Assembly (NCBI GenBank): GCA_002794785.1
Contig: NBBA01000004.1
Span: 868,001-932,000 of the forward strand
DNA: 64,000 bases
Direction: 5' to 3'
DNA from: Coniferiporia sulphurascens
Taxonomy: Eukaryota; Basidiomycota; Agaricomycetes; Hymenochaetales; Hymenochaetaceae
Position 1 is the stretch's first letter, and the number at the start of each line of letters is the position of its first letter. Positions 1 through 10,200 of this stretch are shown here, one piece after another. The position numbers and the translations under genes are program-made. Below the pieces are notes generated by a model. That model made no database searches. It worked only from the letters and a program-made list of their open reading frames with translations, and was not told where the DNA came from.

Positions 1-1501
1 AGGTCACAGACTTGAGGAATTTCGTTAAACCCCGTTTGTCTCTGGTAAGATAGAAACGGAACTTCCAGACAAGATCTTTCTCTTCCGACGTTAACGGTTG
101 AGTAGGGGCGTAATTGAGGATTACCTGCAGTTTTTTTGTTGTGAAGCGAACTCAGATCGACAACAGGAAATTTAAAAACGTACACCAAGTTCATCTCTAT
201 CCTTGGCATTTGGCTTTAACTCCCGGTCAAGGGCACCGCTTCGATGGCTTCGAATAAGACGACGATGTTTGTCTTCAACCGGGTTTTCTCGAGCCACTTC
301 GGGATCGACAATCTGCCACAGAGTAGCATCCGAAAGGAATGACCCAGTCACTGTCGCGACCGAGCCTTGGGCCGATGAATTCGGCATTATAGTCGGTATG
401 TTTGTCGATTCCTTTTGTTGGTCTAGATTAGATTTGGCCCTTTCAAATAAGAGAATAAAAAGGCTCACAGCTTCGCTGAACACGATGGGGAAGTCGAAGC
501 GGGGGAGATCAATGTACAGGAAGAAGTTTTCAGATTTCTTAGCCTCTGCCTTGAGAATACAAATTGAGGGGATGTTAGGATGCATAACAAGACACCGCTT
601 ACTGCATGAATCTCCTCCATCCTTCTAAACGCAAGTTTGTCTAACCAGTCGCACTTCTGTAAGTCCCCACGCTCATACTTCTTCACCAACTGGAAGGAAA
701 TCGGTTCCTCAGTGCACGTACACAGGTGACGCAATGACGCAAACTCTTCACCTTTTCCAGCCTCCCCATCTCGTCCTTTACCTCCGTCTTACTCGGCGTC
801 TTCGTGTCCACGGACCCATCGGCCTCGACTCCCTTCCAGAGAAAAAGCCGATGCTTGCCACGCCTCAGCGTCCTTTACATTGGCAGCTCGTCAGACAACA
901 TCCCGGAGACAGCGAACCCAGCTGTCTCACCCTTTCTTTCCAAACAAACGGAATGTCGTGCCCCCTACAGGCGATGCCGAACGCGGACCATCGATATCCC
1001 AGACGGTGAAAGTCACTTGAGAGCCGAGGGGCAGGTCGCAATACCGGATAGGCAACGTAATCCATTCATTCCACCTGGCCGGGTTCAGTGACAGCTTAGG
1101 GGACAAGCAACACCTGACTGAGACTCACGTATAGCTGCTCTTGAACGCTTTGAATGCCGTGCGGTACGCGATAGTCAAAGGCTTATTGTCCGCAATAAGC
1201 TGGCACGTCACATACAGATCCGACAGAGTCCTACAACGGGCGTTCAAAAGAAGTTTAGGGCGTATAACGCATAAGGCAACATACGAGGACTGTATACCAG
1301 CAAACTGGAGGTCCGGGTTGTCTATTATATCTGTGAAAGGTCTTGGTTTGCTGTCTCCTTCGAATTGAGAGCTAGTGTTCATACTATAGCGTCAGAGCAT
1401 GGTGCGGCCCCGGGAGAGACCACCTACATGCGAAAGGTGACGGGTAATTTGAGAGAGCTAGACTTTGCAAACGTGAAATCTTTAGGATTATCTTTGTCCA
1501 T
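1..1501 (-). CDS. VPS34: VPS34 class III phosphatidylinositol 3-kinase, 5' part (C2 domain), cut by window edge
   Basis: This gene makes phosphatidylinositol 3-phosphate on endosomes and autophagosomes as part of the Vps15/Vps30 complexes (family knowledge). It is partial: only the N-terminal C2 domain and the start of the helical domain are here, and the kinase domain lies beyond base 1. Exon 1 starts at 1501 ([20 protein letters not shown]) and ends at 1428 before a GTAGGT donor; exon 2 begins at 1371 and restores the frame as [13 protein letters not shown]. Later exons give [37 protein letters not shown] (about 1060-1000), [30 protein letters not shown], and at about 385-175 [19 protein letters not shown] with [14 protein letters not shown]. 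The last exon in the window reads [20 protein letters not shown]. These blocks follow the eukaryotic Vps34 order exactly. About six introns; identity is very sure, internal splice sites less so. Confidence 0.93.
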
Positions 1502-1961
1502 GGCACGTTCAACTGGTATTTTAGTGTTCGTTTAAGAATGTTTCCAGGTGAGAGTTGCAGGCCGCATAGTAGCAAGAACGCGCTGCGCGTCACCATTCGA
1601 CGCGAGGCTCAATTTGGCACTTATGCTATAAGCCGAGTTATCGACTGGTATATGTGATTGCGTTTAATGACTATCGTATACACAGAATCCGAAGCGCCAT
1701 GCATGACAGACTAATAAAAAACACGAGGAAAGCAAAGAAGTTCATGAACCGTAATAAAAAGTGCATAACAAAGAGTCATTCGACCACGGTCTGATGCATA
1801 AAATTGGGGGTTAACCACCCAAGCAAAAACACCATCACCGTCAAGCAAAAGACAGAAGATACAAAAAAAAACATGACACATCGTTTATAGAAGTGAACAA
1901 GTCCGTTACCACGAACGCTCCCACCACCATACACTTCCGTTATATACAAACAGACAGAGCC
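1502..1961. other. Intergenic: VPS34 upstream region and 3' side of the membrane-protein gene
   Basis: 460 bp without a supported gene. It should hold the VPS34 promoter and 5' leader on its left and the 3' UTR of the next minus-strand gene on its right. I see A-rich runs near 1860-1875 and AT-rich sequence from 1660, and no repeat or RNA gene. Confidence 0.6.
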
Positions 1962-3211
1962 CTACCGGTATCCCGTGTACTCTGTGTAACTCGGCGGCCC
2001 CGGTCCCGGTCTTACAGGTGACGTCGAACCAGAATAGCTCGATGCCGGCGCAGCACCCGTGCCTGCGATGGAAGCGCGTACCGCAGCATACGGATCTGCG
2101 TACTGCATCGTGCGGCTCACGCCGGCCGACCCTGCCCCAGAAAGACCGCTTGCCGCGCTGAATGTGGACGGTGCCGCTGCAGGGGCTCCAAATCCACTCG
2201 GCGCCGGATCTGAGAATGCGCCATATGCATCCATGGAGGGACGCGACGCAGGGATTGCTCCTGAAGTGTTGAAATTGCCGACCCCGCTCACGGGCGGAAG
2301 GACATACGCCTGGGATTGCCTATTAGAGGCAGCGTTGTCGTAAAAGGGCGAATTGGGGTTGCTGTTAGAGTTGTCGCGGAGAGGGGGAACGCGGCCATAT
2401 GTGGACTCCTCGTCTTCCTCAAGTTCATCGTACTCGCCGTCTTCGCCTGGGCCCACAGGTGGGTCGAAGGGCGGGTCACGGGGACCACGCACCTTCCCAT
2501 TGCGCCAGTCCATAATTCCAAGAACGAAGGTCCCCATCCAAAAGCCTGAGCAGATCATCCTCAGTTATCTTGAGTCTTTAAAAAAGCATAGTTATACCCA
2601 CCAAAAGCAAGCCAAAAAAAGATTGCGCCGGCTTTCTTAGTCGTACACCATCCACTAAGTCCATTCCTGAAATCACTCCCCAGACTTTGATGGGGGTCAT
2701 TGCTTGCATCTTTGCAGCCAGGCTCTGTCCAAGCAGAGATGGTAACAATAAAACTATAGTATGCACAATAAGAATCATGTTAGTGGACAATTCCTTTTAA
2801 GATAGACCTCAATATGTGGCCGAACAAAGTACGCACGCGAGAAGTAAATTGAAGCCGGTCCCAGTCCCAGCTAATATGAATCCGACGCGTATTTCGGAAA
2901 GGGCGCGCGCCAGACGAGTTAATTTACCATACTTGACGTCGATGACGGGTACAAGCATCATGAAAAGTGATAGAAGCATGCCCGCAATGGAGACAAATAT
3001 GGCGAATCCAGTGAGGCCGGCTGTTCACATAGCAAGTATACAAATCAGTAAATCAGGCATATCAATTACCAGGATTAAGGGAGACAGACGTACATGGTCC
3101 GATACCCCATTTGGCTTGGAAACTAGCGACGCTGGCAAAGCAGCACATGGCGATGAAACTGAAAAATGCTTGGGCAGAGTGGAATATTACAGCAGGTTTT
3201 GAGACGATCAT
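1962..3211 (-). CDS. Four-helix membrane protein (MARVEL-like layout) with acidic, Pro/Ser/Gly-rich C-terminal tail
   Basis: A multi-exon integral membrane protein of unknown function. The start chosen is the ATG at 3211 (MIVSKPAVIFHSAQAFFSF), which leads straight into the first hydrophobic helix. Exon 2 gives helix 2 (GLTGFAIFVSIAGMLLSLFM), a short loop (VIDVKYGKLTRLARALSEIR) and helix 3 (VGFILAGTGTGFNLLLA). A later exon has a Cys-containing extracellular loop (SAWTEPGCKDASNDP, SGWCTTKK) and helix 4 (AGAIFFWLAF, then FWMGTFVLGIMDW). The last exon is a cytosolic tail of about 180 residues: an acidic stretch (GEDGEYDELEEDEES), then low-complexity Gly/Ala/Ser/Pro ending PGPPSYTEYTGYR. Four helices with the larger loop between 3 and 4 fit MARVEL-type proteins of fungal plasma-membrane domains, but I see no diagnostic motif, so this is a fold-level guess. 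The introns phase correctly; the first exon is the least certain part. Confidence 0.7.
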
Positions 3212-3281
3212 CTATTATCATGATCCACGTTTCCATATAAATAGGCGAGGAGTCGAGGCGAATTATGGCGCCAGTGCATAT

Positions 3282-3647
3282 TCATTGATTAACACATAGC
3301 ATACGTGGAGGACCGACATAAAAGAACAGACAAGGGCACGTCAGTTCAACATTTAACACGGGTTTCACGAAAAAAAAAAACGGAGGGAAAAGGCACCGAA
3401 CCCAAACCAAAATTACAAACACCACCGGCACGACCAATAATAAAGCAAGGCCTCCATCCGACGCGGCCCCGTTCTGAGAGTTTGGAGAACCCGACGCACT
3501 GGCAGAGGCGGATGCTGATATAGTGCCAGTCGCGTCATCTGTGCCCGCGAGCGTCTGCGACACGGCAGTTGCAGCCGCGGTCACTACTAGCACAAGTGGA
3601 GAAGGCGACGACGATGCCGGCACCGGCGTCGAGGCCGTCACGCTCAT
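3282..3647 (-). CDS. Small Ser/Ala/Thr-rich protein with one membrane segment (hypothetical)
   Basis: A 121-codon open frame beginning MSVTASTPVPASSSPSPLVL. The first 65 residues are Ser/Ala/Thr/Gly-rich, a composition typical of O-glycosylated fungal surface proteins; then comes a hydrophobic stretch (GLALLLVVPVVFVILVW) and a Cys/Phe-rich end. It lies just upstream of, and on the same strand as, the four-helix protein. It could instead be that gene's first exon, since the only AG between the two is immediately before the ATG at 3211 and a GTAATT donor exists near 3412; the resulting intron of about 200 bp would be long for this region. I do not recognise a family. The coding evidence is composition and length only. 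Confidence 0.4.
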   Translation of the reverse strand: MSVTASTPVPASSSPSPLVLVVTAAATAVSQTLAGTDDATGTISASASASASGSPNSQNGAASDGGLALLLVVPVVFVILVWVRCLFPPFFFFVKPVLNVELTCPCLFFYVGPPRMLCVNQ

Positions 3648-4416
3648 GCATACAGGAGCGAATAGAGAACGGAGGTAAAGGAATCGCGAAGAGGGCGAAA
3701 GGTATGTCTAGCTAACACGAGGGTGACGCGACTTGACAAAAGTCAACAAGGGCATCGCCGGTTATGGAAGGCCGTCTGGGATACTGCGGCGGGACGCAGA
3801 GCCCGAAATCAACAAGACAGACACGCGAGAAACAGACGCGAGATCATGTTCGTGAAACGAGTAATAAATCGAAGAGAAAAAGTCTGTGCATGGAAAAAGA
3901 TGCGGGTCGGAAAGCATACGCACATCGTCTTCAAATTGCGCTACACCGACTGTGTTCCCTATTCCCTTTCCCCTCCCTGTGCCGACAGGTTTCGGCAGAC
4001 CCCGCGACGGTCTTAGCACCCTTTCGAAGGTGGATTGAATGTAATCCATCACTGCCATGATGTGCTAGTGAAAAGGGACAAAACCCAGAAGCTATGGTTC
4101 GGGCTTCTGTCGACGATATGAAGGGTGCTGAGATTGGAGATAAACGAGTACGAGCAATGAGCTTAGGATGGGCGATGATGGTCGTGGAAGGAGGGAGAGG
4201 GATTGAGACAGAATATGTATGGCGAGGCCGCGCAGCAAAGACCGATCATCCGTATGACGCCCGAACCGCACCGCGCCGCATCCAACAGGCTGCGCACACA
4301 GATTACGTAAATACGCTAACAACATATGATTCCTGTTTCTCAACTCCTAGCTTTTTGAAAAAATACCTAGGTATTTACTTAAATAGTAGTCCGTACATTT
4401 ACACCCAAAAATACAA
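3648..4416. other. Intergenic, no supported gene
   Basis: About 770 bp between two minus-strand genes. Overlapping open frames exist on both strands (for example 3762-4058 and 3764-4060), a usual sign of GC-rich non-coding DNA. None has a recognisable motif or a consistent intron structure. The right end should carry the 3' UTR of the SH3 gene. Confidence 0.5.
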
Positions 4417-5292
4417 TCAGAAGATAGCTCGCACAAGTCCTCCACCGATAGCAGCACCTAAAGACAGAAGAACATGCATGAATTTCAGGAAGAGCCGAGG
4501 ACCAAATTGCACTTACCCGCGCCGAAACCTACACCGCCCGCAGCCGAGTGTGCCATCTGTAATCATTAGTCAGGCCAAATTCGTTGCCTGTAACCAAGAA
4601 GCGACGCACTGTGTTTCCAAGCTTGCCGTACTTGCTCTTCTTCTTGTCTTGACCCTCTGCCTCTTGCAGCCCAACGGAGTTGACTGCGCCGGCCTGAACG
4701 GGAGGGGGCTTGTCCGTGCCGTGGAGCGCTGCCCCGAAGGGCCTGTACGCTGCCTTCCCTCTCGATGGCGCACCGGGTTGATCATACTGTGGAGGTGGTG
4801 CATGAATTATGCGGACCGGGGTACCTGGCGCTGGGCCAGAGGGAGCAGACGTAGACAGTTTCTCAACATGGTTTGAGGGGAAGAGGCCCTGCTTCCCGTT
4901 GAATTTCCCCGTCCACCAGTCATCGTTTGTCTCTTCCACGACTTCGATTACATCTCCCGGACTGAAGGACAAGTCGTCTGGGTCCTGACGACAGCCGGGG
5001 GTTCAGCAGAGAGAAGACAAATAGAGTGTGACAAAACGCTTGCCTGTCCGCCTTCGTTGTACGCCCAGATCGCCCTCGCTTGGGGCAAGCGAGATGGCGG
5101 TGGAGGCGGCTGAACACCGCGTCTTGCCTGTGCCGGGGCCGCGAACGTGGGCCGTGCCTGCACCTGGGAAGCGTCTGAAGGTAGACGTGAGAGGACGAGG
5201 TCTGCGTCCTGCTGGGTCATGTGCCCCTGCGAAACGAGAAAGCCAACATTGCTCTGGATCTGTTCGACGATGTGGTCGACGTAGGAAGCCAT
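4417..5292 (-). CDS. SH3-domain actin-patch protein of the Lsb1/Pin3 family
   Basis: Predicted adaptor binding the Las17/WASP nucleation-promoting factor at endocytic actin patches (family knowledge). Four exons, complement of 4417-4457, 4517-4556, 4610-4984 and 5044-5292, give exactly 234 codons plus stop. Residues 1-60 are the family helical head (MASYVDHIVEQIQSNVGFLV). A proline stretch (QPPPPPSRLP) leads to an SH3 domain at about 72-130 with the signatures ALYxY-like AIWAYNEGGQ, DPDDLSFSPGDVIEV, DDWWTGKFNGKQGLFPSNHV. A Pro/Ala linker follows, then the diagnostic C-terminal block KYGKLGNT, MAHSAAGGVGFGA and AAIGGGLVRAIF before the stop. The first intron has a GC donor (CAG|GCAAGC) and a CAG acceptor at 4985-5043, forced by the SH3 reading frame. 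It shares a short upstream region with the divergent pICln gene. Confidence 0.92.
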
Positions 5293-5513
5293 GATCGTAG
5301 TTTGTTGTAAAGGGGGGAGCGTGTACAACAACGCAAGGGGGGCCTGAAGCTGATGCTAATATAATACGCGCATTAATTGTCGGCACGGCGCGGGCGATGC
5401 GCGGCGGTGGGCGCCAATCAGGGCCATCAAATCACGTGACTCGCGTTACGCCCATGGGCGATGGCTGTGCGTGATTTCGATTTCGGTTTCTCTTCTCCGT
5501 ACCCTTCGCAAAC
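5293..5513. promoter_or_regulatory. Bidirectional promoter of the SH3-protein and pICln genes with CCAAT and CACGTG elements
   Basis: Only 221 bp separate the two divergent start codons, so both genes must use this segment. It contains GCCAATCA (5411-5418), a CCAAT-box form, and the palindrome TCACGTGA (5432-5439), an E-box of the Cbf1/bHLH type. The same eight-base palindrome occurs upstream of the NUP159 start (13895-13902). Function is inferred from position and motif. Confidence 0.6.
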
Positions 5514-6498
5514 ATGCCGGCAGTAACGACAATTAGCGCGGCCCCGTCCTGCATATCCCCCGACGAGCATCGCGAGCGCACCGCGGCGACCCCCGCCTCC
5601 TTCGCCGATATCCCTCCTGTCCTCCAGTACAAGGAGCAAAACGTCCAAGCCGTGTTCGACCCGCCCTTCGCCGACCTAAGCGAGGACGAGCTGAAGAACG
5701 GCACGGTATATATCGTCGAAAGGTGCTTACCAGCCTACCATTCCGTGCGAACGAAAGACGACTGAGCTGCCGGCGCCTGCTTGTAGCTTGCTCGCGTTTG
5801 TCTCGGCAACCTCGGGACGCGGCTTCCAGATCGAATACCCAAGTATCGCTCTGCACGCGATTTCGCGCGGCGATTCTGGCTCCTGCATCTACTGTCACCT
5901 CGACGAGTCGCCCTTGCCAGACGGGGCCGAAGCTAACGGAGACGAAGACGATGCTTCTATCCACATGCGCGAGCTAAGAATCATCCCCGAGAACACCTCA
6001 TCACGTGCGCATCCTTCTCGCGCCGCATATATCTACCCTTGCACTTACGCGATTTAAGTCGACGCGTTATTCGAGGCCTTGTCCCTCTGCGCAGCCTTAC
6101 ACCCAGACCCCGCAGCAAGTGACGACGACGATGATATGGGGCTGGACGACGACGATGACGCGTTCGTCGACGCCGACGTCGAAGCCATCCAAGAAATCGT
6201 CGCCCAAGGAGTCGACGCGGAGCCCGAGTTGAGCGAAGCCGGTCGGGTGCGCAGCGATTTCGTGAATGATACTCGGTTTAGGCCGTACTAAACCCAGCAC
6301 TCACCGTGCGCGTGTATGCGCTCCCCGCTTCTTGCACAACAGGCGGCTCTAGAACGCCTAGAGTCGCTTATTCAGGACCCTCATGGCAAGCTACAGGCAG
6401 CCGAAATAAATGGCCACAGTGGAGATGCTGCAGAAGAATCAGATGAGGGTGATGGTGGTGGTCGATTTTCTGATGCTGAAGCCTCGCGCGATGTCTAG
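5514..6498 (+). CDS. pICln methylosome subunit (nucleotide-sensitive chloride conductance regulator family)
   Basis: pICln binds Sm proteins and PRMT5 and chaperones snRNP core assembly in the cytosol (family knowledge). Four exons (5514-5722, 5787-6004, 6059-6246, 6343-6498) total 771 nt, coding 256 residues plus stop. The PH-like fold is visible: GTVYIVES with LLAFVSATSGRGFQIEYPSI, SIALHAISRG, CIYCHLDE, MRELRIIPENTSS and LFEALSLCAALHPDP. An acidic stretch follows (DDDDDMGLDDDDDAFVDADV), as in all pICln proteins. The last exon gives EAGR|AALERLESLIQDP, matching the conserved helix before the acidic C-terminus (GGGRFSDAEASRDV). The third intron has a near-perfect TACTAAAC branch site at 6284-6291; reading through it would end at 6291 with a shorter tail, which is a possible retained-intron form. 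Start chosen because it is the first ATG and fits the family N-terminus. Confidence 0.92.
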
Positions 6499-7249
6499 TC
6501 TCATTTGTGAAGGACAAAAAAATAAAAGCACGTGTGTAGCATATTTGATCTGATTATACTGTCGCCTCGAGTTTCTTCTGTAGTTCTTCTCAAATGAATG
6601 CCCCTGGACAGCAAGAGGGGGCTCCAGACTCGGCTTTTGCGATCAAGGCTCTGCCATTATGTACTTCTCCGACAACAGGACAAGTACCGGAGATAAAGAA
6701 TTTACCGTCCACCTAGCGTCATCAAACTATACTGAGTTGGCTATCCGAGCACGTCTCAACACCCTTGAACTGAAATTGAAAAATAGGGCAGTGCGAACGA
6801 CCCTAAGGACCTTTTTCACATTCTGCATTCGATCGGAATGATACGCGCTGCCGGTCGAATGTTTTCATACACTGTTGTTGTTTCATTCCTGAAGTCTACC
6901 TTTCTCCATAAGGAAATTACTCAATCCGCCCAACTCCCAGTTCACCGTTTTCCCAGGTTGATCCCTCCCCACTCTTTGAAATTCCGCGGTTCGGCCGCAT
7001 ATGAAAAGGCGAAGCGGTTCCCAATGTCGGTACAACAAGTGTCTCAAACACATTTACTTCGGGGCCATGTGCTTCGGGGCCATGTGACTTCACTAAATCA
7101 CCCCGCTGATCATCTGTTTTATTTTGTTTTGTCCTCTTAGAACCTCTACCTAACGGCATCGGGGATCAATATAGTTCAACATCGGGCCCGAGAAAACTAT
7201 CGAGTACACAGCAAAATAGTACGAAACGCCTAGAGTAAGGAAAAAGGGA
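6499..7249. other. Intergenic between convergent pICln and NUP159 genes
   Basis: 750 bp that should carry both 3' UTRs; an AATAAA-like run (AAAAAAATAAAAGC) lies at 6518-6531. Open frames at 6659-6841 and 6838-7140 have no recognisable features. A 15-base unit, CTTCGGGGCCATGTG, is repeated twice in tandem (see the repeat entry). Confidence 0.5.
7057..7086. repeat. 15 bp perfect tandem duplication
   Basis: The 15-mer CTTCGGGGCCATGTG occurs at 7057-7071 and again at 7072-7086 without mismatch. It is in non-coding sequence downstream of both convergent genes and probably reflects replication slippage. Confidence 0.85.
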
Positions 7250-10200
7250 CTATGAAGGCTTTCTTCTGATCGTTTCCGGCCTTATGTCTGAAGGCAGAGT
7301 AGTCATAGGCTTCGCACCAGGAAGCGGGCCCCAGTCGAATGACACGATAGACGACGGCAACTTCGCGGATGTCTTCCCCAATTTTACCGATTTAGCGTGT
7401 GCGGCCTGACGAGTAGTGCGCCTCTGGCTCTCGACTGGTGGTTCTAGATCTTGTAAGCCATCTAACGAGGCACTTATTGATGATAAGTGCGGTACCGAGC
7501 TGGGGAGTACCGTGCCATCCCTATTGACGCCTGCCGACTTGGGCCCTAAGCTGTCCAACGTAGGAGTACGCCTGGACGGTTCTACCGCTTGCGTGTTCAA
7601 AAGAGGCGTTTTTCTGGCTTTGGATAGCGCGTTCTTCAATCGTAATGCGCTACGTTCTGCGTTGAGGGCCGCCGCCGTGCTAGCTGCAATGGAAGGTGTC
7701 ACCCGGGGACGAAAATGACCTTCCCTGCCCTCTCCATGGGTAGTACTCGAAGATTGAGACGAGTAGAGATCTCGCCCCGTAAATCGATTAGACGACGACA
7801 GAGAACGCAAAGAATTACCCCGGACAATGTCGGGGCTGTCCATACTGAGCTTTGCAACACGCGCCGTCAGCGCTGCAATCTGTTGAGACTGCATTTCGAT
7901 AGCGATGTCAATGTTGCGATAAGTGCGGTTAATCGTGTCTAAAGAAGGCGGTCTTTCCCCGAAATTTGCTCAGCATTTATAACATGAAAATAGACGGACG
8001 GACAGCACACTTTATGCTAGGTTTCCCCTTCCGATGCTCTTCAAGCTTTTTCTTGCACGCTTTGAAATGTGCTTCAAGTTGCTCAATACGATCATTAATT
8101 AGCTAGGAGGCAGCAACAATTCGGTTAATAGAACAATATGATTCAATGAGGCACTGAATCGCACCCGAATCTGTTTTCTCAGCTGACTCTGCGTTTCCAC
8201 AGCGTCAGGGCCGAGTGTCCGAGCTTTGAGCATCTTTGCAAATTCGGGATCCGCCTTGGCCTTAGAAAATCGAACGATCTCTTCCTTGCGCGTTTCCACT
8301 GAGCACGGAAAAAATGTAAGAGAACGTCGATCAGCATGGAAAGAATAAGAGATAACAACCTTTCAGTAAATTGCTTTCCACCTCCCGCATAATCGGCGTG
8401 AATTCGTTCTTCAATTCAAGTGCCGCTATTACGTCTTTCTCGAGACCCTTAACTAGATTCCGGAAGGTGTCAAGGTCACCAAAGCTCCATTTAGTTTTAT
8501 CACCGAAGTCATCTCTAGTATGTGGAGTTTGCGACGGCCGCCCGAACATCGTCCTTATGGCGATGGCTGCCTGACTCGTTTTTTGAAGCTGGAAGAGACG
8601 TCGATTTCTTCATATGATGGGAACACATGATGAAGGACGCACCTGCTCAAACTCATCTATCATAGTCATATAAAGGGTTTGGCATTCCCTTTGCATAGCG
8701 GACTCGAACGTCATTTGCACCTGAGGCTGTTGCGCCGGTGGCCGCTGCATTTGCTGGGCAGGAGACATTCCGGCTTGCTTGTTATTGGCAAGACTGCCGG
8801 GGAGCTGACCAGCTTTAGTGACGAAATTAAGTGCAGAAGAGCTTGTCTGTGCCGCAGACGGCATAATGAAAGGTGCATTACCCGCTAGAGAAGCCGCCGA
8901 TGCCGAGGATGTAGATCCAAAGACTGGAAGTCTAGATGCCGGTACTGAAGTAGAAGGACTTGGCGAGGTTCCTGGTAATTGTGGATTGGATAACGGAAGC
9001 AGAGGTTGATTACCAAAGCCCTTTGCTACTGTTGAAGGCGCGGTGTCTAGCAATTGTCCAAAAGGTGCTTTCGGCGATGCCGGGCGAGCTTTCTGCACTG
9101 CAGTGGATTGGTCCCCTAATGTTATTTTGCCTCCGTCACTAGCAACTGGTTCTCCAGCCAAAGGTGAACTACGAGTAGGTCGGGAATTTGGGCGTCCAAG
9201 GCTCAGGGAAGGCGTAGAGGATAGAGGGGGAGCCATTGGTTTCGGCGCAAAAACGGGCCCTTGTTCATCTGTTTTTTCCGGAGATCCAGGAGGAGTTGTC
9301 GTCCCAAAAAGAGAAGGTGAAGACGGTTTCGAAAGTGAGAACGCCGGTGGTAGCTGGGACGCTGGCTTTTTATCATCGGGGGCCACACCCTTTATGGTTA
9401 TACCTGGCGATGGAGGTTTCACCAATGGGTCGCCTATCTGTTTAACTGGCAATGATTTCTTGGAGGGATCATCACCAGTAATGGGCTTAGTCGTAGTAGG
9501 CACAGGGGTTGAGATAGTAGGCGAAGTCCCTGATAACCCAGCTGTGGCTGCTGGACTAGAAAATACGGAGAAGGCTTTCGCGGGCTCTGTAGTCTGTTTC
9601 GCGAAGCCAGAAGGTCCTGCTGGAGATACAACCAAACCCTCGTTCGAATTCCGTACATTGGGACTCATCTTAGGGGTCGTATCTCTAGAACTGAGTGGTG
9701 ACAAAGACAACGAGCTCTTCGTTTGTTGCACTGGGCTCTCTAACGGAAGCGAGTCCCTCTCGACACCCTCTTCTACTTCTCCGTCCTCCTGATCCTCGTC
9801 TTCTCCCCTTTCATTGTCTTCCGGCACCCCATCTGATCCTTCGGAAAATGATTCCGAGAGAAATGAATCAGAATCTTCGTGGTAACTACCTTGTTCATCA
9901 CCCAACTCTTGATCCTCTTCATCGAAAGTGCCATGTGTCGAAGGCGTCGGTGGAAGATTGTCATGATCAATATCGTCAGGTTTAGAAACATTAATGAACG
10001 ATAGCTCTCCCTTCAATGAACTCGATGGGTTTTGACTCGCACTTTCTCCCGTCTTCTCCTCTCCCTGTTTCTCCTTCCCCTTTTGTTTTTCAGTCGATGG
10101 AGACGATTCAGGCGCTTTGATACCTATCGGGGATCCAGACGCTGGTGGAGAGTCTTGTTTGCGTGCTCTTTCATCCCGGTGTGATTTCAGTAGCTCGCTG

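Noticed and set aside
3762..4060. Opposed 98-codon frames on both strands
   Set aside because: Mirror frames in GC-rich DNA with no motif; neither has supporting splice structure.
4094..4876. 260-codon plus-strand open frame
   Set aside because: It overlaps the SH3-protein exons on the other strand, whose four exons splice to conserved blocks; the plus frame has no motif and is a shadow.
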